DNA from: Catonia carolina
Taxonomy: Eukaryota > Arthropoda > Insecta > Hemiptera > Achilidae
DNA: 64,000 nucleotides
NCBI GenBank assembly: GCA_035578175.1
Contig: JAQMRL010000001.1
Location: 433,951,545 to 434,015,544, forward strand
Direction: 5' to 3'
Part shown: in pieces, positions 1 to 13,200 of the stretch
Layout: each line of letters starts with the position of its first letter
Position numbering within the stretch: position 1 is the first letter of the stretch
Notes under the pieces: model-generated
The model's input: the letters and a program-made list of their open reading frames with translations, nothing else
The model's database searches: none
What the model was told of the DNA's origin: nothing
Translations under genes and position numbers: made by a program

Positions 1-254
1 CACCATTATTTATTACCTTTGAATTTTTTTGTGCTGTTTAGCACAACGAGCAAATGTGCTCATAATATAAAATTTTAAAAATGACGTTACACTTTAAAGG
101 AGGACATCACTCATTAGCAGGACTCCTGCAGTTAATTGCTACTTAGCCTTTTTGCAATTTAATCATTAAGACTATTCAGTTAATAATAGTAATTTTAGTT
201 TATTATTTTAATGTATTTATAAGATTAACTATTTATTAGATTTGAACTGTATTG

Positions 255-885
255 AATGAATTTAACCTAAGTATCTACCCCGCCTCCTGATAAGTCGACG
301 ATAAGGATTGCCTGGTAAATGTGGAGAACTTAGTTCACGAATCAATGGGTTGGAGTTGTTAAATAATTTTAATTTAAAGCGTTGATACATTTCGTGTACG
401 GCGTCATCAATAAATGGGATTTTTAGGTCCGAGTGAAGTGTGTGATTTGATACAAAACATGGAGTGTTAACTAAGGTACGAAGCATGTTTGACTGAAACC
501 GTTGAAGTTTAGCTATGACTAATGGTTTTGATGAACCATAGATTTTACAACCGTACATCCACATTGGCTTAAGTAAAGTATTATATAACAGCAATTTTAG
601 AGGAATTAGCAATTTTTAACAATGAGATAGAAGACTAATAGCTGTTTTCGCCTACCATCTAATGTTTTACGTTTAATGCTTACATGCTCATTCCATGTAA
701 GTCGTCTGTCTATATGTAGACCGAGGTACCGAACTTTGTCGGCTTGAGGTAGAGGAGAGTAATACCTTTGAATTAAACACCATAATATTGTTGAAAAGCA
801 ACAATAAAATTTTAAGTATTTTTGAGAACTGGATAACAAAATCCAAACGAATGTTATTGTAGATTCCACTTAATACAATAATGAA
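255..885 (-). mobile_element. jockey-like LINE, 3' part of reverse transcriptase ORF (decayed)
   Basis: The minus strand encodes the C-terminal part of a non-LTR retrotransposon reverse transcriptase in two frames joined near 606-612. One frame (606-869) carries RYLGLHIDRRLTWNEHV, the other (262-612) carries LLKPMWMYGCKIYG, an LQRFQSNMLR block and a final RRLIRRRGRYLG, which is the usual end of jockey-clade ORF2. The upstream RT core and endonuclease are absent, so this is a 5'-truncated dead copy. It lies 3' of ALP1 exon 6, in what should be the next ALP1 intron. Clade is assigned from motif resemblance only. Confidence 0.8.
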
Positions 886-1030
886 AAACCTTAGGACTAA
901 ATCGTAATAATGTGGTTAATATGATCTCAAGGATTGCCATTTCACATTAAAACTATTGTCGTTACTGTAACAGACTAGAAAGATTTTTAAAATATAAATT
1001 GAAGTTAAAAAATAATAATTAAACAATCAC

Positions 1031-1248
1031 CTGAATTGCTTTCGCAAATTCTATTGTTTCATCCAGTGACATTTTTGCTTGATTTTCATGGTGAGCCATA
1101 TCTATTTTTGCACCCTCTACGAAAAGAAAATAACCCTTACTCTCTTTACTTAAAATATTTATTGCCACTTCAGTCATTTCTTCTAAAGTAGGTTCAGTTT
1201 TTGGATCGGCTTGTAAATGATATTTCATGTGACTGGGTTCGAATAACC
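1031..1248 (-). CDS. ALP1 exon 6 (metal-ligand exon)
   Basis: Acceptor TTTCTTTACAG precedes 1248 and donor GTGATTG follows 1031. The 218-nt exon completes a glycine codon from exon 5 and ends in phase 0 with KAIQ. It carries [15 protein letters not shown], whose Glu, Asp and last His correspond to metal ligands E311, D316 and H320 of human placental ALP. The length equals ALP2 exon 6 exactly. Confidence 0.93.
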
Positions 1249-4200
1249 CTGTAAAGAAAAAAGTTTACTGTAGTTAAATCATTTTTCACAGCCTGATGTC
1301 GTAAGGGTTAGTTAACGTTGGTTTTCCACGTAAGCCTTCATGGCTACATGTTTGGAATCAATTTCTGTTATCTCTGAAAAAAGTTTTCTGAAAATTGTTA
1401 TCCCTATTTTCTTGATGCCAAGTACTAAAATTGGAACTGCGTCTATTTTTTCCTGGAAAAGTTCTGCAACGCTGAAAATTCAAAAGTTTAGTATTTAGAA
1501 AATTTCAAATCAATTGTGACTGTAATTTCAGAATAATGTAATAGTGCAATTGTATAAAAATTAAATTAATTTTCTACTTAATTATTTTATGAATCAATGA
1601 ATTCGGAAAATGTAAAAAGAATGTATTTTTTACACATTGGCTAACATTCATAATTTCTCGACCAAAGGTGTTACAAATAGGAATTAAATAAATTTAATAA
1701 ATTATAGTTTCTAATTCGGCAAGTTTGCTTATCAAATTAATAAATTATTTTAATTTGCTCTTTTTCTTTAGATGAGTGTTCATCAAAAAAATGTTTTGAA
1801 AATATTAATGCCAAAACCGACAAATTAGCTTCCCAGATAACCAGTTCAGGAACTTCCTCCTTTTGTATCATTCCCATACCTTATTTTTTTATTTTATATT
1901 CTTTTAAGATTTAAGTCAAATTTCTGTTACAAGAAAGGATATTAAATTGAGCACCACTTACTAGTTTAAGAGATCGCTCGCTTTTTATGATCAAATTCAA
2001 AAGAATGGAACTCAATCATAAAATAATATAAAGTCTTCTTCTGATTATATTATTGCGTATTCTAATTCCGTCACTTATTATGTTCAAGTTGCTCAAAAAT
2101 ATGCGAAATTATCTTTACCAGATACTAATTTATAAAAAAGGAGAGGTTGTTTTGTCTAATTTAATATTTTAATTCTGGATAATAGTTTTGCTTAATAGGA
2201 ACTTACTCAGAGAATAGTGGGAGAAAAGTGAAATGCTTAGATCTATTTTATAGTAGTAAATCATAAGGTATCCAAACATTAAAAATATTCTATCGTTCCT
2301 TGAAGGGTTGTCGCTTAACATGTTTTTTTTTTATAATTTAATGTACTTAACGGTTTTTTTGTATTTATGTCTACCGAAATGTAATATCCAATGGAAATGA
2401 GAAATAGTGTTGTATATTTTGCAATTTTGTTTAATTTGTAAGAATTTAGTTGTTTTACATAATAATTTAACAAACCGTAAATACAGTACTAAATAAATAT
2501 TATATTATTGACGAATTTTTTTGGCTTTAATTTAATTTTTATTTACAACTGTACAATTTTTAAGCACAACTAGTAAACGAGATTGAATAAATGAAGAATG
2601 GCGGGAATGTGACGTGAATGTGAATCGATCCAGTGACCGATTTCGGCGTGAAATGTTTCAAGGAATGTGGTGCCAATTTTTAATGATAATGATTTATAAA
2701 CTATGATAGATGAATTTTTTGAGATGGTTTTCTTTTTTATGAAATGAAACATGCATGACAAGTTAAATTGAAATGTCTTTTTTTGTTATTTTTATGGTGG
2801 TCGGAGAAGATCCCTATTCCACCTTCGTTTCAGTCGTCTGTTAACAGCGAGATCGTTAGTTGAAAGAGATTGGACATTTGGATTTATGTGGTCAATTTGT
2901 CTTTGTGTGTAATGAGTAGTATATTGCGTTGACAATGTCTCGAACCGTTGGTATTTTCAGGTCTTTGTAAAGGGTATGATTGGTTATATAAAAAGGTGCG
3001 TTTGTTATTGCTCTAAGTGCTTTTGACTGGTGTCTTTGAAGAATATTCAGTGTTGTTTTGTGACAAGCTACGAAAATTGGTCCCTCATACAGCCAAATTG
3101 GCCGTACTAATGGTTTATAGAGGATGACTTTTAAGTGTAGAGATAGCGAGGTCTTGCGACCTAAGACGCCATGCAACATGCGAAATCGTGAGTCTGAGAT
3201 TGCTCTGACGTGCGCAACATGTGGTTTCCACATGAGACGTCTGTCAAGTATTAAACCAAGGTACCTAACTTTATCTGTAACTGTAAGCCTAGTATCATCG
3301 ATGTGTATATTTTGGCAACCAACAGGCCGAAGAGTGAAAGTTACCTATTGTGATTTAGAAACGTTCAGTTTAATCCTCCACATGTGGAGCCATTCTTTGA
3401 TATAAACTAAATGTGTCTGTACCAGTTCAGGACGAAATTTTTGATGTTATGATCGTCCCTCAAATTGATCAAAAATCAAAAGTAGTATCAACGTGATTAA
3501 TAATGGCAGTGGCAACTTCATTATCAAATAAAGTTAAACGTCGTTAGAAAAGGGATTAAAAATAGTAAATATGTTGTGATCTCCATTTAATTAGAAGTTA
3601 AAAGTACTAATCTCCTATTTATTCGAAAAAAATATTTATTACTAATTTAATTTACAAAGGGACAGTAATTTTGCTCTTTAATTCAGAGATTACGGAGTTC
3701 TACGAACCAACCTCATCATTCGCGTACACTAGTAAAACTTTTTTGAGATTCAAAACAATCATCAAGATTAAGAGGATGGATAATAAAACGAACAATGTTA
3801 CATTTGTTTCGGTAATCTTTTTAACGGTCTTCTGCGATAAGAATTAAAAAATTAATTATCTTAATAGAACCTGCTTACCAAGTAAAAAATCACTATCTTT
3901 TGCGTCTAACAAATCTCCTCTATTCCAAACGTATTTAGCCTTGACATTGTCTCCTTTTTTGTCAGCTAACCATGCCTCAACTAAATTTTTACCGTCAGTT
4001 CTCCAACCTTTCTCCTTGGAATATTCAGGATCAGTGTCATTGACTGTCAGGAACGTTCCTCTTCCACCACCCAATACAACCTAAAAATTTAAATATAAAA
4101 TTGTGAACACAACTAAAAATACATCAACTTTTTTTAAATGTAGTCTACAAATTAAAAAAGTACATATTAATATCTAAGTTTTACATATTCCAAAGGTGCA

Positions 4201-7200
4201 ACCACAAAGTTTTTAATGCTTTTGACATTCCTTAGCTTTAACACGATAACATTTTTGTCAACGTACAATGACCCCGCGTATGTAGTAGATCCTAAATTTT
4301 TTTAAAAATTATTAAGCATTTAACAGAAAACAAACGTTTCTTATTTTATTATTAACTGCTGATATTTATAGTTAGTTTGAAAGTTGTACTTCGTGTACTA
4401 TTAAGCTGTTAACATTTCTAGACGCTAGTCGAGATTCATATTTTCCGCTTTGTAATCCAGAACGTTAAAAATTTTACTTAAATATTGTGCACGTTCGTTC
4501 CAGCTTGTAAGGAATTTTGTGACTTTTTTTTAAACAATCAAGAAACGGAAAAATATTTAATACAATTTTGCAATACTTCTATAATTTTTTAACTGATTTG
4601 ATACTTTTGTATTCTTTTTTATTTTTATTTACATCATCATAGATGTGTCACTCAAAACGTTTTATATATTTTAAGTAGCTAAATTGGAATCCAGAACCTA
4701 GGAATGAAAACATTTTATTTCAGTTAAAAATACAGATAATTATAGGCTTCAAACTCTTTCTGTGTAGATAAATGAATTTTTAACAACTATGAATAGTGAC
4801 TAATTATACAACTCCTACTGCATCAACGAAATCAACAAAATAACTTTTAAATTTGTCTTTGTTGTTCAGTATTAGACAGCTTGTTCTAGTTAATAATTGT
4901 ATCGACAGTTTACTAAATGTAAAAAAATATTTATGCAGAACCATGAACGAGCTCAGTAAGCTAGAATTATAATTGGCCGTAACTGCAAAAAAGAAGCCAA
5001 TGTGACAGTAACGTTTCTTTATAGTCTGTCTTCTCAAAGAATACGTTTTGTATCTACATAAAAGTAAATTTTTATTAAATTATGAGCCCTAATATCACAG
5101 TTAAAATTACAGCAATGAATAGCATATTCCAAAATCAATTAGTGTTGTTACTTTAAAATGATGTACAAATAAAGAATATTAGTTTGTTTACTTATAAAAG
5201 GACTAAGGTAAAAATTTTGGCCAGAAAAAAATCGATTTTGGTTCTGTATATTTTAGTTAAGTTTATTATTTTCAGATACCAAAAAATTATTAATTTATAT
5301 TTGTATGGGTAAGAAAGATTCTATAGGAATTTTTTTGTGACGCGATATATTGCAATTTCTACGTTCAAAGTTCACGTTCAAATCTGCAAAATTTATTTTA
5401 GTTAGTTTTGAAATCCATTTATTCCTGTTTTCATTTATTTTCAAAATGCAAGTTAAAAGTTGTCACTTCCACAAGAATTTTTTTCCCGAGTAATAATATG
5501 TAATAAAATAGTAGGATAATTATTAAAGTAGTTTAATTATTTAGCATTTTCAGTAAAATTTCTTCAATTCTAACACCTATCCCGTGGTTGGACAAAGGCT
5601 ACTATAACATTCACACGATGCACGTACCTATTTCAACAGTTAAAGAGGAAATGTTATTTTTGTCTTTCATACGAAAAATGGCTGGAACACTCGAAAATTA
5701 TTTATAAATTAATTTAATGAGCAACGTTGTTGCAATTTAGAGGCTAAAATGGAGGCATCCAGCAGAAATTTTATTAATAACCTAAATTTTCACTTTTCTA
5801 ATTTAGAATGGCAATATATTTGTAATATGTAAATAACTAACTGTATTGTATTAAAAAAAGTATTATTTCAAAGATATATCAACCAGGAATTACCTTTTCA
5901 TGGCATCTTATTATTATTATTATTTGCGTATAGTCCCCTTAAGGAGAGCGCTAAAAACACAAAAATTTAGCTCTTGGTGGTGTCTCTGTTCCTCCTTTTA
6001 GCTTCCCAAAAACCTTTCATCCTCTCACTTTTGAGAGCGCCTTCTTCTCTTCGTCTGTCCATTTTCGCCCATTTCTTTTGGCTTGTGATCTGAACTGAAT
6101 TTCCTGGTTTCTGATTTTTCTCCACAAATTTTGCAGTCGTGAATGTCCTCCATTGTCATGCACAATTCTTGCAGGTCTTTCATAGTTTCTTTGTACCAAG
6201 AGGTGCCCAACTTTGAAGTGGAAATTATGTTTAATATTCTTTTTGTCAGTCTGGTGTCACTCATTCTGGCTATATGTGTAAAAAACCTCACTCTGCGTTT
6301 TTTGATGACTGTCGTGATGGTTTCATTCTGAAAACTGCCCCGTGTATTTTCCTTTCTTGCTTTTCAATGTCTTTAATTTTTGCCATTCCCCTGGTACTTG
6401 TGGTTTCTGGTGCATATAAGGCTTATGGTAGGACCACCGTATTGTAGTGTCGTAACTTTACAGCTGTGGAGATGAATTTTTTATTGTAGTGAGACCAGGT
6501 GAGTTTGTACGCTTTCTGTAATTTTGAGACTCTTTCCTAATTTGACTTTATTGTTGAGACCAGATTTTTGCATAATTTCTCCTAGATATTTTAACTCATT
6601 GACTTGTACAATTTCACAATGTTTTTTCATGGCATCTTCTTATTAATAAATGTATTTATTGTTCTGTAAAGAACAGATATTAGTTAATTTTGTTAATAAA
6701 GAATTAATTATTTTTTATTATCAGGTTAACAAAATTTACGGTACCTTCAAATTTTTACCAGGAGTTTGTGTTACTAACTGTTTTGTAATATCCATACATT
6801 TTTCTGGATCTTGTTTATCATCAGCAACCGCTCCATCGTACTCCCAATCACGGTGGGCTATATGAGCGTACACGCCAGCAGGAGAAGCATGAGAAACTCT
6901 GGAAGTTGTCACAATGCCGGTCGATTTACCAGCAGTCTGAGCCCAGGCAGCTATAGAAGATGTTTGATGATTTGGATTATTCATAGCATCACAGTCTCTT
7001 TTTTTTACAGAAGCTGTGACACCAATGGTTCCAATGTTTCCTTTAACACCATTCAAATACGCAGTAGCAGAACACGCAGAGTCAGCCACTTGGCTATCGA
7101 CACAATATGTCTGTAAACAATAAAAACAATCATATTTATTATGAAAAAGTATTTTTACATATATTACACAATAGAAATAATATCACCAACCGGAAATTTT

Positions 7201-10200
7201 ACAAAATACCAACTAACTCTAAACGTTTTACTAAAAATAAGTTACAATTTATAATATTATTGTGTAAGCAGTTTGAAAAACTATTAAATTAATTAGTTAC
7301 TTATATGAAACAAATTATTAAAGATGTGATATATACCGCTTAAAAGAACTTAAGGGGAGATGGCACGATGGTTTAAACTCAAAATTTCGATTTTTGGTTT
7401 ATTATGTTTTTCAATAGTTTAGGCTTAGATCTACCAGAAAAACACATATTATGTCAAAAAAGATATTTTTTTACAAAAAATTAAGTTTTTATCAAGTTTA
7501 CACAGAAAAATGGTAATGTTACCAAGAACGAATATTTTTCACAATTTTTTACTGCTCGTTTTAGTGCAAAGAGATTTTTGAATTTAAAATATCTGCATTG
7601 CTGTTTTTTGTATTCTCAGCTGTTGGTTCAGCTTTCTTAACAACTGTTGATGGGAAATTTACTTGTTTGTGTAAATTTTGTTTTTGATTTGTGCCTTCTT
7701 GTTTCTTACGTTTTCGCGTAAATTTAGATTTTTAACACCAGGTACACTTTTCTCCAAAACCAATAAACTTACCAGGCTGAAATTTTTACCAGTTAATTTA
7801 TCTTGTACATTCTCATATACCGACATTTTTATGACTACCTCAGGTGCTCCAAAAATTAGTAATACGCAAAAAAACGTAGCAATCAATTGGTAAAAATTCC
7901 ATTTTATTCGTAATTTTTTAAAAATGGTACGGTCCAAAGATTCAATTGAAAAAATGTCAGTAGCTCGAAAAGAAACCCGACACCTATAGTGTGTAAAGTT
8001 TTATTTCCCTATATTTTACCAATACTATGAAAAATGTACCTAAAAGTAGAAAATTTAACATTGGCGAGATTCAAAGTACGGTCTCCCCTTAAAGAGAAGA
8101 TTAAACGGTGAACTGAATGGTGACTGCTGCAAACCAACCTCAGGGTATACAATAGGAAAAGAAGATAATAGGTAAGCTTAACTGGAATCTATTCCGACTG
8201 CTGCCACATGGTAAACCATAAACTTTATCATCCCACCCTGACATTAACACCATTTTTTCAAATATTAACACATTTTTGTTCTGTAAGTTTTATTTATTTA
8301 AGTACTTACATAATCTAAAAATACTTTTTATTTTTATTAATTTACTTGTTTTTTGTGTAACAATATATTATTACGTATAACAAGAAGTGGAATGACAAAT
8401 GACGTCAATCATTTGAAAAACCTGATCACCCCTTTAGTGTTCCTTACAATAAAAATCTGCTGTGAAACTCTCACACAACTTTCTCTTGCTAATGCAAATA
8501 ATTAACAATAAACCCAACATTAGAAATAAACAAAAAACTAACCTCAATAAACATAACCTAATTTTAATCATACGTATAATGAAAGACGCAAAATGAAAAT
8601 CAACCTCACTTTAGCTTCAAAATACGGATAATCGCTCTTTCACACTAAACTAGGCACAGTACAAAAAAATATTACAAATAAAAGTTTTAGATCTTTTTAT
8701 TTCCTATAAATTTGATTTATACACTTTTGTCGTAAAATGCATACTAAGGCCGAAATCTTTAAAAAAATAGATTTTTCACACGGTTTTCGTGAGAAAAAAC
8801 AGAAAATTGCTAATTACCGCTAAACTAAGCGTTATACAAAAAAATGTTTGAATTTAAAGTTGTAGGATTTTAAATTCTCTACAACTATACTTTTATACAA
8901 TTTTGCGGTAAAATGCATAATAAAGTCGCAATCTTAAAAAACAAGTTTTTTACGTGAAAACAGCCTCACCAAGAATTTTAGCCTACCGTATCTTGTAGAG
9001 AATAAAAAACTAAGTAAATAAGGCGATTTAAAAAAAAATCGTAGGACCAATTTTTGAGGAAATCGTAAAAAAGTGAAAATTACACGAATAAACTACTACT
9101 TCCGGTTGACCGATTTTGATGGAAATGTTCGTGTCGGGTTCGGTAGTGGTATGTAACTTAAGTTTTAAGTTTCAAGTTCGTACGATGTTCCGTTCTTGAG
9201 GTATTTTGTTTACATACACGCACGCGCGCGCGCACACACACGCACACACACACACACACACACACCAATCGCTAAAAACATGTTTACTTTGGGTTCAGGG
9301 GGTCTAAAACGTGTAGATCCGGTGAAAACTCGATTTCGAAAAATCGACATGAAAACAATACTTTCCTTCTTATATATTTATATAGGCAAGAGAAAGTAAA
9401 AATCATTTTTTTACGAAATTCTCGATTAAAATTAAATTTATAACTTAATGATTAAAATACTAATTTAAAAGAAACACCTTTGATAATCCAGCATAAGGAA
9501 ATTTTTCAAAACTCAAAACGGTTTCCTCTCCAGGCTTCTTCGATTGCTGTCCTAAAAGTATCCTAGTTGCAGCAAGAGTCGGAATTGACATACCATCTCC
9601 AAGAAATAGAATCACATTCTTTGCTACGCCACGTTTTACTTTTTCCTCAATTTTATGTTTTAATGTGTTTGTCCCTTCTGTTAACCAATATTGACTATCT
9701 GGAAATCAATAAAATTTTTATAAAAATTATGAAAGGAAAATTATATGAAAATTGTATGGATGGATCCGTTATGATATTCTTATTTTAACCACCTATAGTG
9801 ATTTAAAATCTCTGATATTAACTACTTTCCTTATATGTTATGCTTACCCACTTTAATGACTCAAATTATAAATACAATCAGAAAATATCATCTTAGTCAT
9901 TCAAAGTGGTAGCAAAGTATACCATTATTTTAAAATTTGTAAAAATTAATAAGAAATAGTTAACGAATATTACTCCTGAATGATTTCTGTTTAAAGAAAG
10001 TATTTTCCGTTCATTATACGACAAGTTTAATAATGTGGCGCACCCACTATTCAGTATAAATTATACAATTATTATATTTTCTAATCAGCTATAATTTTTT
10101 TTATATCTTCTACGTAAAAAGGCCTACTGCACAGTGCTCCGCTTGTGCAGTTGTCTTGAAAAGAATTTCCTGAAAGTTTCCGCTAGTGGCCTGTTCAGAA

Positions 10201-13200
10201 AACGCTTTTAAATGCTACTGTACAATAAAATTAGGTGTAAAGCCAAAAGATAACAATTACTTTGATACCTGGAGAAAAATTATGGCTAAAAATATTTTCC
10301 TTAGTTAATTAGTTTTCCACAAAATATTTTGACTAAGGTGCTGTTTTACCAATATGATTGATTTACCAAAGCAAACAAATTAATTAATTTATGGTATTTT
10401 TTGAAGATTGCCCAAGTTATCGATAGAAAATTAGACATAGCTCTCATTATGAAATTATCATAACCAAAAAAAATTTATATTGATGTCACCGGATGGTAGC
10501 ATTGGTGGTGCGTGGTAAAAAATATTTGGAAGCCCTAAAAGGGCTTCTAAGAGAAAAGTCTAGATGGGAAGAGTCGGTTGATGAGCGCTTGTGGCGTTGG
10601 TAGTTGTGACGGTCGAGGAGGTGAACGAAACGGCGTCTCGTCATCCAGCGGAGATGTCATCTTCTCTCTTACGGGGTCGTCGGTAGGTCTCGTTGTAATC
10701 CGGTAGCCTTCCTTTTCGATGTGTGTGTCTGGTCATAGATGTAGAATGAAATAGCAAACAGACTCAGTAAAACCTTCGTTTTGTATGCAGAAAAAGAAGC
10801 GTTTACTAACTCTCTGCATTATCTTTGTCTCTCCGCCCTTTCGAAGCATTTACGGCTGTTTGTCGATATTATCGGAATCATAATCGGCCGGCAGCACAGT
10901 AACTAATAAAAGGGGCGACAATGATATTTTAATAATTTAATAAAGGCATTTATTTGTAGCCACCTGACGATTTTGTTATACTTAGATTTGTTAACACTAG
11001 TTCACACGCATCAGTTTGTACGCCATCACACGCACGGGCGGCGCCACGCCGCTGTTCAGTAAATGAATATTAACGTCCCCATTACTTGACACTTTATTTT
11101 GTTTGTGATTTTTTTATTATTTTATTATTGTGGGTAATTTTTTATATATTTTTTTTTATATTTAGAAATGTATACAAGTATCTGAATTAATAATTACAGT
11201 TACAGGCGCATACCAACAAATGATAGGCCTATATATTTTAAAGAAAATAACAATTTTAGTAATTATATTTAAAAACCCATTAATTCTCCAATATAAATTA
11301 TTTTTATTTTCATTGAAAACCTTATTTGTACTAATTTTATTTAGTGAGTAATGATGCCTACGTAAGCCCTGTCTTGTGTGTAGGCAATGGTACCTATAAG
11401 GTTCTAACACTATAACTACACTCCCACACCTGACCGGGAATTGAACTAAAAACCGTAGCATAGAAGCCACTTTTGCTGATCACAAACACTAAAGGAACGG
11501 CTGGAAGATATCTTATAAGATCCCTTAACCTACGTTATTACATAATCTCGACGGGAGAGTATTAAGATATAATTATATTAAGCATTACTTACAGATGAAA
11601 TCAGTTATTACATAGTTAACAATTTCTATAAAACAACCCATCATATCTTTCACTATTCTGAGTTATCAATTTCAACTTACCATCTTCTTTTGTATCATAT
11701 TGATTACCGCTTTGTTTGAACATTACTGTTTCTGGTATATTGTGATATCCATCTGCAAACCAAAGATTACAAAATTAATCAATAATCTTTTTTAATTATT
11801 AACAATCCTTTGCAACATAAAAATAGTAATAAATATTATACATTTAAATAACAATTATGATTATAACTGATTTAAGATAAATTTGTTCAACAATAGAATT
11901 AATTGTTTAGTTTTATGTATTAAAAATAAATAAAATTTGCAAATCAATATTTTCGGGAGCTCCTTTCAATCTTTGGGAACTCCTCTTGGAGTTGTCCTAT
12001 ATAGTCCGGAAGTGGTGATCGTCATAGCCTTGCACAAATCATAAACGAATCGGTCATTTTAGAAAGCCCATAAGTCAAAAATCTAACTTTTGGAATAATT
12101 TAAAAAAAATTAATTTATTGTTTCAATAAAAAAACAAAACAAATAATTTGTTCAGAGTACTGTCCCCTTTAATATAAAATGTATACTTTTGTCTCTTTAA
12201 AGAAAAGCCACGTGTCTCAAAAAAATAAAATTTTTGATTTAAGGTACTGGTATTTCTGAAATAAAGTGAAGTTACGTTGTTTTCTGTAAAATACGTTGTT
12301 AGACCAGAAGAAAAATTGTGTTTTACAATGGTATGCATTTATTCATTTCACTAGTTTACATTATGACATAAATAGCTTTTTGCAATAACAAAAATTGAAA
12401 TTCTTAACTTTAAGAAAGAAAAATGTTGATTTCAGGGGTAATCACGTTATGCGTCGTGTCGTAATCATTAGTTATCTCCCTTAAAAAGATTTCTGCAAAA
12501 AATGCCTCTTCTACTACGAAGTAGTAGCTTAAGCTTCAAAAGATCATCCACTCTCATTTTTTAATTAGAAGGAAGCAGTTTGTATCTTTAAGGATAAACG
12601 TTTTCTTAGAGTTATATTACTTAAGGAAAGCCATACTTATGTGATTTTTGTAGGGATGGTGTATTTACATTCAAGTAATCGTAAAATGCACTAAAGAAAA
12701 ATAAAATGTAAAATTTTGACTTATGGGCTTTCTGAAATGGCTGATTCAATTAGAGAGCCAGGGTACCCTACTTCTACCAACTTCAGGTTTGAAATCATTA
12801 TGGAGCGTTGTTTTGCTTACATAAGCCAGGAGCAAGTCTCAAGAAAAAAGACCAAAATATCTGGATCAACTTCAAATTAAACTCTGTCGCTTCTCCAAAG
12901 AGCTGGACACTATAAATCTAGATTCGCTGCTAAAAGGTTTCGTAAACTAAAATTCTAGAAAGGAAATTCAAATTTTATTGATGGTTAACCAAAATGAAGG
13001 GTAGATTTCAGTTTGTTCAGTTCCAAAAGTTTTGTACGCAGATGATGCTTCCTAGTTGTACGTTTTGTACAACATCGCCATACGGCTGGAAAACACGAAA
13101 AAATAGCTTTTTCGCATTCGATTTTTAAATGTTACATTCCATAAATAAGGTATTTTTCTAGTTGCCAAAAACTAAATAGCCAATGCCACTTAAATTTTTA

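Noticed and set aside
11162..11470. 102-codon minus-strand ORF
   Set aside because: It begins in a SINE head and runs into AT-rich DNA; no motif and no conservation to judge by.
13030..13055. YADD box as evidence of a reverse transcriptase
   Set aside because: Only the four-residue box with poor flanks is visible; kept as a low-confidence feature and not as a finding.
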